A DNA stretch of 64,000 bases, from positions 1,278,321-1,342,320 of the forward strand of contig CM063109.1 in the NCBI GenBank assembly GCA_031841125.1, read 5' to 3'. Source of the DNA: Acanthococcus lagerstroemiae (Eukaryota > Arthropoda > Insecta > Hemiptera > Eriococcidae). This document shows, piece by piece, positions 23,100 through 34,828 of this stretch. The first letter of the stretch is position 1; each line of letters begins with the position of its first letter. The notes beneath the pieces are model-generated. The model was not told where the DNA came from. It worked only from the letters and a program-made list of their open reading frames with translations, and did not search any database. The position numbers and the translations under genes are program-made.

Positions 23100-23435
23100 T
23101 TCATAACTCAGAGGCAACTTCATAGTTTCCATACGTCATTCATACCATCAGGAAGTAGACAGAATTACGAATTTGAAGGTACTAAAATACTCACTATCTA
23201 TTTTCTCTGTTTATCACGTATCTGCTTCATTTTTCATTTTCGATAAATAAAAAGCAAAATATCATTCGCTCTCTTTTCCGATAAAGATCACTGTACTTTG
23301 CGCTTTTTCATGCGCAGCCTGGTAGTATTTCTGCGTTTTCTGGTTGAGGTAACGCTATATTTGTGACACGTGTTGCCAGTCGTGAAAAATTGAGCGTGCG
23401 TACTTATAGGACGCCTTACCTTACATATGTATGTA

Positions 23436-23658
23436 AAGCCGGCTGCACATTACGCTGACGTTTCGTGTTAACACGACACATGTCGAAAACAAAATCATCT
23501 AGTTCATTTGGACTGTTCACACTGCACTGATGGGTCGTCATAGTGCGTCATCTGACGACACATCAGTGTAGTGTGAACGGTCCAATTGAATTAGATGGTT
23601 TTGTTTTCGTCATATGTCGTGTTAACACGAAAACGTCAGCGTAGTGTGCATCTAGCTT
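23436..23658. mobile_element. Near-perfect palindromic MITE (about 223 bp)
   Basis: The left arm from aagccggctgcacattacgc through gtgttaacacgaca and aaaacaaaatcatctag to actgcactgatg is mirrored by the right arm ending gcgtagtgtgcatctagctt. Only about 30 bp at the centre, around 23530-23560, are unpaired. Even the inner gtgttaacac words are themselves palindromes. The arms have few mismatches, so the insertion is comparatively young. No unambiguous target duplication was seen beyond taa/ttaa-like flanks. Confidence 0.8.
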
Positions 23659-24059
23659 AAGATATTCGTTCTGCCAAATATCTTGGTCGTTAGTGTCGCG
23701 GTGATACTCGCAGACAGTCGAGCGCGCTCCAACTGATAGAAGTCGGAATTGAATAATTTCGATCATCTTTCCGAGAGCAGACAGCTGTACAGCAATTCTA
23801 CGGGACTCTCGACATTTTGAGTCGATTCAGTTTTATACTGCATTGATTATGATTTGATAAACTCACAATTTTTTATGTATAGTGATGCACGAATGTGATT
23901 TTACTATAAAATTATTAGGATGAGCGATGAATCGCACCCAAAGAATCAATTCTTCAGGTGATTCATTTCAACTCAATTTTTCCTGTAAGCTTTTTTTACT
24001 GTTGATAGGTGAACCCTTCAAAATAAAATATTCCATTCGATGTTTTACAAGATGATACA

Positions 24060-25620
24060 ATTTAGGTCGCTAGCTGGTCTTAATGTCCAGCGGTCATGGG
24101 CGGGTTCTTCGAGGCGAGTAGCCTACTTCTGCACTGTCTGCCGCCGGACCTCTTTTCCGATTTTCTCCTTTAAGAATTTTTCTTGAATTCTGCTGGAGGA
24201 AGCTGTTGCAGGCGCTGATAGAGTTTAGCGCCCTCCCTAGCCAAAAATCAATTGGAAACATTCGGGTTAGCACGAGGGCCGCTTCTTACGAGTCAGTTCC
24301 ACACACGCAGATGCGTATAGCGTCGTGATTCGCTGGACTTTTCCAATCCCTTCTCTTTTCTTGCGGAGAGCCACAGTCAGTGCCCGGTTAAAAGCACCAC
24401 AGAGAAGAACCATTTGAAACAAAATCCGACCTGAAACGGCGAAGCTCGTGAGTGGCTGACTAGTATCAAATAATACTAAAAATTCTTTCGCTCGTATCAT
24501 TTTTTAGCTTTTTCTTCTCTTTTTTGGGAGGAGGGGAGGAGCTTTCAGAGCATTGGGATGGCTAAGTACCCCTCCCCCTTATTTGCGTCTTGATAAAGAT
24601 CTAATGTACAACCACTGAATACAGAGTCTTCGGCTTTCACTCAGCCCTCAGAGGTTTGGCAGGAGTTGCCTAAGCTCTCATCACCTTTTTGACCTTCACT
24701 GCCGCCATCTTCAAATGCGGTATTCAACTCAGATCGCTGTCTACCATCATTCTGTAGTACATCATATGGGGTTGAAAGAGTACTGACACGTCACATACAT
24801 GCAGGTCGAAAGTTGTAGTGTTCCAGTTTCCATCCCTAGAAGAAAATAGCTACGGTTTTCTGGACCGCTACCTCCAAGTCGTTCACCCACATCCTGCGAG
24901 ACATCAACTGGATTCCGGGTGTAGATCTGCTGTTGACCTCTTGCTAAGACCTTCTCTCTAACAGAAATTGGGTGTTACCGAAGTAGTAAGTAGTTTGAGA
25001 TTCCTTGATGACCAGCGTGAGCTTCAAGGTCCTGTCGAATAATAAGTTCCACTGTAGAAGTCTTAAAACTCATCTCCGCGGTACTCCGGCCAATCTCTAT
25101 CGCCTCTGGTGACTTTCGGCATCGCTATAGAATGTAGCCCTGTACGATCCTTCTGCAAATCCCTGGGGAACTTCCACTCCTCTATTAATTTCAGCACTCG
25201 CAGCCATGGCAGGCTATTGAAGACGTTCCATATATCGAGACTGACTGCCACGCACATTCCAGTTTTGCTGTGTACGGTATTGATCGTCTTCTTCACACAC
25301 AATACCGCGTCATTGTTCGACTAGCCCACTCGAAATTTATACCAGGATTTCGACAATCCATTTATCTAGGCGATTCCCGCCTCGATACGTGTGGCAGTAG
25401 AATGCTCCAATAATTTAGCTATCTCGTCGAGCAGGCACAGTAGGTGACAGGAGGATGGTACACCCACTGGTTCATTACTGCCTTTGCTGAGCAGGACCAA
25501 GATTACCTTACAGAGTTTCCAAATACTTCCTTTCGAGGTAAGTAACTTTATATAGTTCTTATCCGAATCGAAACTCCCTTCCTCTTCGTGTAGATACAAG
25601 TAAGAACCGAGAGAATGTGA
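24060..25620 (-). pseudogene. R1-like LINE pol fragment, minus strand
   Basis: Read from 25600 downward, the RT starts with WKLCKVILVLLSKG, SSCHLLCLLDEIAKLLEH and TRIEAG. These are degraded forms of WK...V.L..KPGK, S.RPI.LL and GKLLE....RI. Next comes VAVSLDIWNVFNSLPWLRVL (about 25180-25240), the first catalytic block of R1 elements. WVNDLEVAVQKTVAIFF follows at about 24850-24890. A decayed LRKKREGIGKVQR segment and a DRWTL motif near 24090 mark the C-terminal region. Many frameshifts and stops break it. The 5' half is missing. It is not a host gene. Confidence 0.75.
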
Positions 25621-27678
25621 TACAAAAGCACTGGTTGTTAGCTACTATTTCAGGGGTGGACCTCCGGGCATACGCCGAAGTAAATACGTAATGCGAACGT
25701 TTTTTATCTTGTAAGCACTCTACTCAACATGTCTATCTTTGTCAACTGCATTTGATAGCGATCCCTCCCTCACTACCGTCACCACGTGATAAACTCAGCG
25801 CAAATTTAAGAAAGCGAGGATTTTCTTTTAGCTTTTATGAATATTAACTTGGCAGACTCGGCAGATCTCGGCTTCCGAGTCGGTAGATATTCCCCCACCC
25901 ACCTTGCACTAATGGTTTTGTGAGGATTTTGTCCTCGCAGAAAAGACAACTATTTTCAGTTCAGGTATGACTTTTACTTGATCGTGTTGCTACAAAGGAG
26001 ACAGTCGCTCGTCATCTGCCTCAACAGCATGTTGACCTACCTTCACGAAACGGTGTTCCTGATATCCAATATCAACAATACCTAATATTTATACGACGTA
26101 GATAAAATGTATACCAGTAGGTTGTTGGTTGATAGGTTGATAATAGATATACATCGACCGCGTCAACAGAAAACCTTGTTGAAATAGACGCGTAATCTTA
26201 TTTCTGCTTAATAATAATAATTGGACCGGTGTTCATTTTTAGACAAGCCAAAAGCAAAGACACCAATTCCGCATTCCTGTTGGAGCATCTTGATTGAATG
26301 ACTTCCTCCCATAAGTATCATCACCCCAGACCACAGGTGAAGTTAGCAGGTAGGCAATTTTCGCGATATTGCCGGAAATAAAAACAGCTCTCTGTATTTT
26401 GAAAAATTGAAAACGTTATGTAACGAAACAGGGGTGGCGAGAGAGTCTACCCACTACCGCTGCTGCCATTACCACGGGCGTATATAGCTGCTCGGTTGCT
26501 TTATCCTTCTGTAATTATTTCGGTCTAAAACAACCCCAGCCGTATTCTCTCTCAGTTTGAATCAACTTTCAACTCCCCAGAGTACTTATCAGTTTGTCCC
26601 TTAATTTTAAAACGATTTGTCTTCTCGTTTAAAATTTAAATATACTATATATGTAGTTGCTTTTATTATACGAACATACTGTTCCCTACGATTTTATGTC
26701 AGTTTCGCTAAGAAAAAAAAAATCCGTCACAACACCGATTTAATAAGTGTTCAAAAAGTAGGTAGTTTGGTTAAATAATTTTTACTATCAACGAATGAGG
26801 TGTACGAAGCATATCATACTTCGCGGACAATTCTAACTTGAAAAGTTTCCATCAACACTCAAAGTCTACTTAGTTGAGACTTAAAGAAGCGGGGATTGGT
26901 CTGCCGGAATTAATTATTTGCGACGACTTATTAGCTATTTAGAGGTGAACTGGGTACCGCTGGGTGGCCTAAAACACATTATTTCTTGAACTCATAATCC
27001 CGAAATTTTCTGATAATTTTCTCATTTTTAAAGATACACATAATTATGTACATAATCTTCAAGAATGGCTTGAACCGCGTGCTTGATGATTGAAATATGC
27101 GCGAAGTTAATTTTTCACTTTTTGGTTGGTGTGTTACTCTGAACACCACTACTATGTCGTTCAAAAATGACGTAAGGTAATCAGTGCAGACTCACTAGCA
27201 AATCTTCTTTTTTCTTCTGTGGATGTAGACAAGAAAAATTCCTACTCGAGTGTATTCAATTTTAGTTGACATCTAAGAAAAAAGTACCGACTTTTTTAAT
27301 ATTTCCGGCAGGTTAACATAGACTTTACCGAGTACCGACGTTTTAAACATAATTGGTGAACACCTTTCCTTTTGTCCTCGGATTCTACGGCTCTGGAAAC
27401 ACCTTTAAAAAAGAAATATTAATTTTATCGACATCCACCGTAATTTGTGCGAATAATAGCGTATTTACACTGGTTCTCAAACGTGTTGAAAACAAATGTT
27501 GGGAATGTTGAGGAATTCCCGTTAACACTGAAACTAAACATTTTCTCATCGGATTCAAATTCGATTTTCGTATGTTTTGGAAGAAATGTTTTCCGTCAAA
27601 ATATCGTAGTAGAGAAAATTTTACTGGTATACTCGAGTCAAATAGTTGTATGTTTCCATTGAATTTGCAAATTTTGTC
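25621..27678. other. Non-genic stretch
   Basis: No ORF with recognisable features and no transposon termini were found. A few short AT-rich simple tracts, such as taataataatt near 26210, are present. Confidence 0.45.
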
Positions 27679-27981
27679 ATGGATGTGCAGAGACGACGTT
27701 TTTTAAAGGTTCTCATATCCGCTGCTGGTAGCTCACCATATGTGGTACAAACGATGTATCCGCAGATTCTGGGTATGGCCTTCCTACTAGAAAAAAAGAC
27801 GAAGGTGATCCTTGACAATGCTCGTCGAGATGATCTGTTCACGGAGCCAGAAGATCTTGCTCGTATAGGAGCTACTTTAAAGCATTCGCAAGAATTATTC
27901 GAGTACGAGTATTTATACGATCTCGCACACCACGTACCCGGGCTTATTTGTGATAAAACCTCGGTCAAATGCGAATATTAA
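27679..27981 (+). CDS. Hypothetical 100-aa protein or exon
   Basis: From an ATG at 27679 a 100-codon frame runs to TAA at 27981. Its composition looks protein-like rather than low-complexity: MDVQRRRFLKVLISAAGSSP, a hydrophobic stretch around GMAFLLEKK, an acidic ARRDDLFTEPEDLARIG, then YLYDLAHHVPGLI and two cysteines near the end. Codons are GC-balanced compared with the AT-rich flanks. The frame stays open 11 codons upstream of the ATG. The reverse strand is also open, which weakens the case. No domain, signal peptide or membrane span is recognised. It could be a small gene, a last exon or a fragment of an unrecognised element. Confidence 0.3.
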   Translation: MDVQRRRFLKVLISAAGSSPYVVQTMYPQILGMAFLLEKKTKVILDNARRDDLFTEPEDLARIGATLKHSQELFEYEYLYDLAHHVPGLICDKTSVKCEY

Positions 27982-30540
27982 CGTCAAAAACCGCCAGACC
28001 AGAAACTTTTAACGGAAATTTCGCTAATTCTTATCATATTTAATACTAGTGATTTTGGCTGTGTTAGAGAAATTTAGTGTAGACCAGCGATTAGGAAGTT
28101 TGGACAAACATTGTTTGGGAAAAACTGCCCCCCCCCTTCTGCCTTTGTTGTGTTTGGATTTATTTTCAACCAAATTTTTGGAAACCGGTATAATTGCGCT
28201 ATAAAATGACTAAATCACGTGTGAAAGTTATAAATTGAAAAATTCGCAACCGGTACCTACGTATTAGTTGAAATACCTCACAGGCCTGTAGCCAGCCTCG
28301 TATTTGTGACAAGACAGATGATATAATTGTATGTTGCTCGAGGTGACTTTTTTCATCGCACTGCGATCCTGAAAGATGTTTTTTGACCATAGACAAGGCG
28401 AGCAGACTTGTCAGACAAGGAATTGCCTTGTCTTCCTTGGCGCTGGCCACCGTCCTAAACCGCACCCGGAATTGATAACATTTACAGACAATTTGTACAT
28501 ATATAGACAATGAATCCATTTCTCACGTGACTCTGTACAGTTAGGAAAACATTTGACGTACCTAGGTAATATAATGTATTAGATCAATAGACTCGTTCAG
28601 CGGACAATAGTTAAATTGGTAAAAGTTATAGTGGTTGATCTATAGCTGCCAATCACACCAAGTTTCTATAAGTTGTTCCCTAATTAAATGAATTGTTTAG
28701 CGCATTTTACGCAATGCAATATTCAGAACTGTTTTAATACTTTCCCCGTTTCCCAATTTCAAAAATATATCGCATCATTCCTACAATATGTTTCAGAATC
28801 GTTATTTTTATATTGTAAATTCCCGCTTCCCAAAAAATTAGCTAAAAATATAACTAAAAAACTGCCCGTCATCTTCGGTGGGCAAAAAAAGGAAGACCAA
28901 CAGGTAAGGGTAGAAGGGGACGCGCGCAGTGGAAATATCAAGCGCATATATTGATGCTCTCAAATCACGCGAGAGACTGGAGGGTAAATAATTTTTTTAT
29001 TTTCTAACTCACGTCGAGATTACTTTCTTCGGCCTCCAAAAAGTCTGGCAGCGCGTAAGTATTCCGACAAAATTACACCTCCCATCGATCCTGATATCCT
29101 GCCACATAATAAGATGAAAATTTAGTTTCGCTAAACTCCGTTGTTGTCAACTCACGATGTTATCACTCAGAGGGGTGGAATATTGCCGCGTACACAGAAG
29201 GCCGGTTCAGACTATAATCTTCTCGCTTCTCCTTGCCCCTCAGCCCATCCGTCCATCGTCTTCTTCTACTGCTCTTCTACTATCTACCTGCATTAATCTT
29301 TTATCTATTCTATTCAATTCTTCGATATTTTTTTAATATATCTGTGGTATAGATAGATACGTACAACGAAAAGGTAGTCGCGTATCTTTATTGCCACATA
29401 ACGGCTAGAACAGAATGAGTTGCAAATATATACCTATAGATAAAGATAGTCGTAGTATTCGAGATGGCTTATGGCTAATAATATTAACGAAATAAATATT
29501 AGTTTCCGAAAAATTAAAGTTTAAGTTTAGGCAAGAATAATGAAAAAATTTAGGAAGAGGTACCTAAAAGCTTTCATCATGAGATATACGTATATCTTTA
29601 GGTTTCGAAATCAGCGAGTTCATGTTTATTTACAAACATAAAGTCTGAATAAAAAAGGGTCCAAAATCAGATGATGATGAGGAAATCAAACGTAAACGCT
29701 TACGCGTGTTTACATACGTACGTACTCGTATCTATTTTGGTAGATATTATATTTTACGGGCGATTGTTTTCGAGCGGTTGTCGGTTTTGTGGTGTGTTCG
29801 CAAATTCATTCACTTAATTATGACCTGCGGATGGAAACTAGGAGAACCAAAATTTTCGAAGATGAAAAGCAACGTCATTTTGTCTTCAAAAAATGTCTCA
29901 AATTTCTGAAGGATACGACGTATTTCTGAATGAAAGCCAAATAATTTAATAGGTTTCAAGTTTTTAATTTTCACAAAAATGTGCCAATATTTAGCCAACC
30001 TTTGTGATTTAAAAGTCGTAAACTTCAAGATTGTACGTAAATACGTGTAAAATTTCGAAGAAATTGAGTCAACTTTGACAGAGAGTTCTTGAGAATGTTA
30101 TCTTGGAACAAAATGGGGACGATTTGTCAATTTTTACTCCCGCTTCTATTCTCCCGTCCATTTATGAATCTTGTTGCAGTAGATACAATTTGAACGTTAC
30201 GCAGATCAATGGCGTTAAAAAAAAAAAAGAAAAAAAAAAGTGACTTTAAGTGACTTTAAACATATTATTTGTAATTATGGTGCACCGCCGACAAAGTCAC
30301 CAGGTAGTTCAGAGTTCAGATAGCATTCCTACGTGCCTAATATAATAAATTAACGACTACGTCTATAGCTTACGCTCCTAGATGTTATCAGCTGCTTAAA
30401 ACTTTCAACCGCTAATAATGTGCGATTTCAAACCAAAAGTTCTCCTATATTATCTTCGAGCTTACTGTTTGCGCTTTTAACCGATTGTTTCCGATGTTAT
30501 TCGATATTTCTAAAAGTGCCTTTTCCGTATCTGTTCGCAG
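27982..30540. other. Non-genic stretch
   Basis: A C-homopolymer lies near 28127. An A-rich run lies near 30215-30240. No gene, TIR pair or tandem array was recognised; the longest frames have no domain features. Confidence 0.45.
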
Positions 30541-30661
30541 AATGTCCGATACTTCTGTGGCTTCACCATCTGATGAATTCTCCAAGCTGTCGTCCTTTGC
30601 TTTCGAGGAATCACTCACATCTTCGGCACCTCTCAGATTTTCGTGTCAAAAAAACAATCAA
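30541..30661 (+). CDS. Possible 5' coding exon (weak)
   Basis: A strong acceptor, tatctgttcgcag, ends at 30540 and an ATG follows one base later. The frame gives MSDTSVASPSDEF, SKLSSFAFEE and SLTSSAPLRF, a serine-rich acidic N-terminus typical of regulatory proteins. A usable donor (gttagt) follows at 30662. The exit phase is 0 and does not match the phase-1 entry of the exon at 30946, so the two cannot be spliced directly in frame. A second frame over this stretch is also open. Confidence 0.2.
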
Positions 30662-30945
30662 GTTAGTTACCTATATTTGTACTTGTACGGAACAAGCATT
30701 GCTTACAAAGCTCGTTTTTTCAAATAATTAGCTACAGCGGCAAAAAGTTACGCCACTGCTGCGCGGCAGCTAAATCCTCGAAGAAGATTGAAAACATAAA
30801 TAAATAAATAATGATAATAGGCAAGTATTTAAATACGACCGCGACAACGCGAAGTTGATCGAGTGTTCTCCATATGAGAAAAAAGTGGAAAGTGGCGATC
30901 GTTCGGTTTCCTAACCGCGTACCTGTATTCTGTTTCGTTTCGCAG

Positions 30946-31526
30946 GTCGGCACTGTCATCTTATCAGACATATGCGGCTGAGTGGGAATCCACCGGATGA
31001 GGTAACTCACGCTTGGGAAGACGTGAAGGCAATGTTCAATGGAGGCACACGTAAACGAATGCTTTCGAATCAGTCGCCTGCAGAAACGTGCAAAAAGTCG
31101 CCGTCTATAATCGAGTCGTCGAAAGGCTCGCAGTCGCCGAATCCATTTTCGTTACCAGTTGTGTCGACAACGACCAGAGTGCCGCCCTTGCCGCTAGTCA
31201 TGGATTACGTGTGGCAGCACAACGCCGCCTTGAAAACCAATACTTTCAGTTCATACACCACCTTCCCATGGTTCTCGAGCGCAGCTAAACTGGGCTTCGG
31301 ATTACCTTCCGCTAATTCGGCATTTTTCTTTCCCAAATACGACGTGGCCAGCAGATTATATCCGTCAGCCTTCAGGCCTGTGTACCCTAGTATTCCGTCA
31401 TCGCCGAAAGACAACGAACACCCTACCGACGCGAGTAACGACGAGGAAGAAACGGTTGATATTGAAACGTGCAACGAGGAAGACCCAAAAACAGTATGGC
31501 AAATAGGCTTACGCACTCCGGAGTAG
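30946..31526 (+). CDS. Candidate last coding exon of a host gene, possibly a regulatory protein
   Basis: A consensus acceptor (tgtttcgtttcgcag) ends at 30945. The only frame open from there runs 193 codons to TAG at 31524-31526, and a strong donor, gtgagc, begins at the very next base. That suggests a further non-coding exon. The first residues, RHCHLIRHMRLSGN, recall the helix and linker of a C2H2 zinc finger whose cysteines would lie in the previous exon. The rest is Ser/Pro-rich and probably disordered (SPSIIESSKGSQSPNPFSLP), then aromatic (FSSYTTFPWF, FFFPKYDVASRLYPSAF). It ends in an acidic tail, NDEEETVDIETCNEEDPKTV. Codon use is clearly GC-richer than the flanks. No family is identified; the zinc-finger reading is tentative. 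Confidence 0.55.
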
Positions 31527-32400
31527 GTGAGCCCCTCGTTTTGTCTCACTCTTTAGATGGCTAGCAAATAGCAATATTATATTCGTACCTTTCATATCGT
31601 ATAGGTATATTCTACTCACTCGTAGACGAATTGCGAAGGGTAATAAGGTAGTAACTTCTAACGTATAAATCATGACTACGTGCACGAGCAGTATTAGATA
31701 TAGGTAGATGGATAGGCAATAGGTATTAGGTATTGGGTACTAGGTAGCTACAGCTAGGTACGTAATACTTATTATCTACCTGTATCCACTACTTTTACGT
31801 TCGGTGTAAAACGTACTTACATATATTTATTTACGAACACGCGTCGACTAAGTCGACTGCAGGCAAGTCGCTAATTTTACGAGAATAGGAAACTACTATA
31901 ACCTGGTTTTAGTGATGAAGTGCCAATTCCTAACATCTACATACAGAGTTGGCCGAGGAAATGTTCTCGTAGTCTGGTAGAGCACGAGCATTTTCGAAAA
32001 TATTTTCTCGAAGATTATATTACGTATGCTGCGAATATTCTCAGCATTTTCTTTTCTTCCAAATCACAGTAAAATTTGATAACAATGATATTGTATGTAG
32101 ATGATGAAGCATCGCCGAGAAGGCTTTTCATGCACTCATACGTTGATACGAAAAACAAAGAATGATTGACATAGAATAGAACTTCTATTTGACTGTTTGA
32201 TTGCTCGGGGATGTTGAATAGTTTTTCATTATTTCACGGGCCGGAGGTGAACTTTGCCATCAATGTTGTTATTACAGTAAGTGATGAGACAAATGAATTA
32301 ACGTGAATAGCCGGACAATGACGTGGTACGCGAAAAAGATAATTCGGATTAGGTCATTCGCACTCATTACCGGTGAATAACGTGAATTTACTAGGTACCT
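31527..32400. other. TAGGTA-rich intergenic or intronic stretch
   Basis: The segment 31600-31800 is packed with taggta, gtaggta and tacctac words (for example aataggtattaggtattggg at about 31718). This low-complexity style recurs at 46.6, 53.1 and 53.5 kb. No gene was recognised. Confidence 0.5.
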
Positions 32401-32449
32401 TAGCGTCCACATTGGAGTGTAAGTGAACTTGATAAATTCTGTATAATAT

Positions 32450-32588
32450 GTAGGGTGTGCCAATTCACAATTCTTCCCTTCTGTGGTTCAGAGCGCTTTC
32501 GGCTGCAGGGTACTCCACTGATAATGGCATAGCAGCCGAAAGCGGTCTGGACCACAGAAGGAAAAAATTGTGAATTGGCACACTCTAC
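32450..32588. mobile_element. Palindromic MITE, family C, copy 1
   Basis: Left arm gtagggtgtgccaattcaca through tctgtggttcagagcgcttt to cggctgc pairs with a right arm ending gtgaattggcacactctac. The loop is about 25 bp (agggtactccactgataatgg). A second copy lies at 43998-44122. Homology between the two also extends about 40 bp upstream (from gtgtaagtgaactt here), so the true element may be larger than the palindromic core. Confidence 0.8.
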
Positions 32589-33127
32589 GTATACATAGAA
32601 TTCACTAGGGACCTGGTGTACTCGTATGTGGTGGAGCGCTGTGTAATACTGTGTGATATTGGGCATTTACCGACGTTTCACGTTCTTATCCAAAGACTAA
32701 TGGTACGTGTTGATAAAACGGAACGAACATTGATATGTATCGGAATTCGGAATGGGTAAAATACGAGCTATTTATTGTTGAAACACGATGAACTGTTGTG
32801 ACAGCGGGAGTTGCACAGCCCATTAATCGTGCGACAAGAGCATCGTCGGCCGCTTTCGCAATCTTTTTTACAATTATTGTATCGTTTATATCCTTGACTT
32901 TTTTTCTGTGGTTACCACAACTACTGTCCTCTACTATTACCTACTGGTACCATTTGTCTGTCTATCTCCAGTCATGAGAAGAAAACTAAATTTCGAAGAT
33001 AAAAAACTTTTCAAAATTTGACCATAACTCAGCCCCTTCAAAAGTAAGAGTATACAAACATATCTACATATTGTCGGGGTGGGTTTCCTACTTACCAAGT
33101 GGAAGGGGGCGTCATTGCAAAAGAGAC

Positions 33128-33180
33128 ACCCTGTATATGTGACGGGCTCGGAAAAAAGGGGGCTTACGTCTAAAAATTGA
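33128..33180. repeat. Inverted repeat arm D, left
   Basis: accctgtatatgtgacgggc and the following tcggaaaaaagggggcttac reappear as an imperfect reverse complement at 33956-34002. The two arms enclose about 775 bp with no recognised ORF. This could be a DNA element with TIRs or two opposing copies of a short repeat. Confidence 0.55.
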
Positions 33181-33955
33181 TCTTGGGGGTTTTGCAGATT
33201 CATATTCTCGATCCTAAAGAGCATCCACTCCCATTTGCCCAACCTCAAAAACCCTAGTTTTCACGGCTGTACAAGCGTTTGAAAATTGATAATTGTAAAA
33301 AAAAAAAACAGGTAATTTATAAGAAAGAAGGTTAACGGTTAACGACTACGAGTGTGATTTTTCTCACAAAATGAGTGGTTCTGAAAAAAGACAATCTTTA
33401 ATCTCCGCTACAGAATTGGTTGCATACTTTCTATTTTGAAGGGTCAATTCAATATTATTATTTTTTTGAAAAAGCTGATAATAATTTCAAAAATTTTTTA
33501 ACAAAAAATTTAAACATGACATTTTATTGTTCATACTATTTGTAATAAAATACTTGGTAGACATAACTGTCTATCTTCAATATTGAAGGCGCAAAAAATT
33601 CACAAAAAATATCAATTTCTTAATTAATACATAGCCCTTCAATTTTGAGAATAGGCTATTCTTTTTGGAAGATTTTTTGTATTTCTGTAAATACAGTAAC
33701 ATACTAAGATGAGTTTCCCCATTTAGAAATATTACAGAATTTTTACATAAGAAACTATGATTGACTATCACTTTCTCTCCGCTTCCTCCCACTCCATACC
33801 GCTGAACGTGCACTTGGCTGACCAATCCGACTTGTTCCACGCACTCACATATGTCACACAACACGATTCTGAAGGCATAACCTGCAATACAAACCACATG
33901 CTTAACAATACAGTGTTACTAAACTTCAAACGCGTTTTTCTCAAAAACTTGATTA

Positions 33956-34002
33956 TAGACGTAAGCCTCCTTTCTTCCGAGCCGGTCACATATAGGGTAC
34001 TA
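33956..34002. repeat. Inverted repeat arm D, right
   Basis: This is the imperfect reverse complement of 33128-33180, reading agacgtaagcctcctttctt and then ccgagccggtcacatatagg. The arm ends coincide at the accct(g/a)tat word, as expected for element termini. No flanking duplication could be assigned. Confidence 0.55.
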
Positions 34003-34601
34003 ATTGTTTGAAAACTTGTATTAATTCATAGTACGTAGTATGCTTTCAGACAGGGTCAGCTTGTGATAGCTGGAGCTCACAAAAAGGAAATAAATTGGCA
34101 ATTCGCAGTGAGTACTCAGATCTATAAAAACCAGGATTATCCAGGGGTGAAACATCTCGGAAGACAAAGACAAAACGCGAATTAATACAAATTTAAAGTT
34201 AAGAAATACAAAAAGAAAGGGGGGAAAAAAGTCTTAATGTATCGAATAAATTTTTGTTTTTGTGGAAATACACGAAAATCAAACTTTTGGTGTAAATTAA
34301 AAAGTGTCACAAATTATGCTTGCTATGTTGCACGTCATGAACTATTGGGACTTAAACTTAGAGTTTCAAGTGTTGGCAGCCCTGCGATATGTGTGAGTGA
34401 TCACGTATGATTTACCATAAGCGTGTAGCAAACTTCAACTATCATTACAGTCGATTAGAAATTCACTTCCAAAGAAAATTTGTCCTAAATTCGACTGCAT
34501 CATCACCAAACAATCAAATTATAATCAGTTCTACTGGCAGAATAATTTTTACTCGGTTTTTCATCCTACAGAAGATAGCAGTGTTTCCGTTTGAAAGTGC
34601 A

Positions 34602-34828
34602 CATGTGGCCTGCCAGGAAGAAAGGGACCTCAGCGCCAAAAAAAAATTTTTGTGATAACAACTGTTTCTGACTACTTTTTGGTCGCTCTTTCGCGTGGTG
34701 TTGTCGAAAAAATTCTCCCAAACGGCTATAAGTCTTCAAAGTTGAGTGTCTCCGTAACGTTTATCCGATCTCCTGTAAAATTTAGATTTTTGCGCTCAGG
34801 TCCCTTTTTTCCTGGCAGGCCACACATG
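34602..34828. mobile_element. MITE-like element with about 40-bp inverted arms
   Basis: The left arm, catgtggcctgccaggaaga then aagggacctcagcgcc, is mirrored by the right arm, gcgctcaggtcccttttttc then ctggcaggccacacatg. They match except for a few substitutions and one dinucleotide. The 145-bp core has no ORF. Target duplication unclear. Confidence 0.65.
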
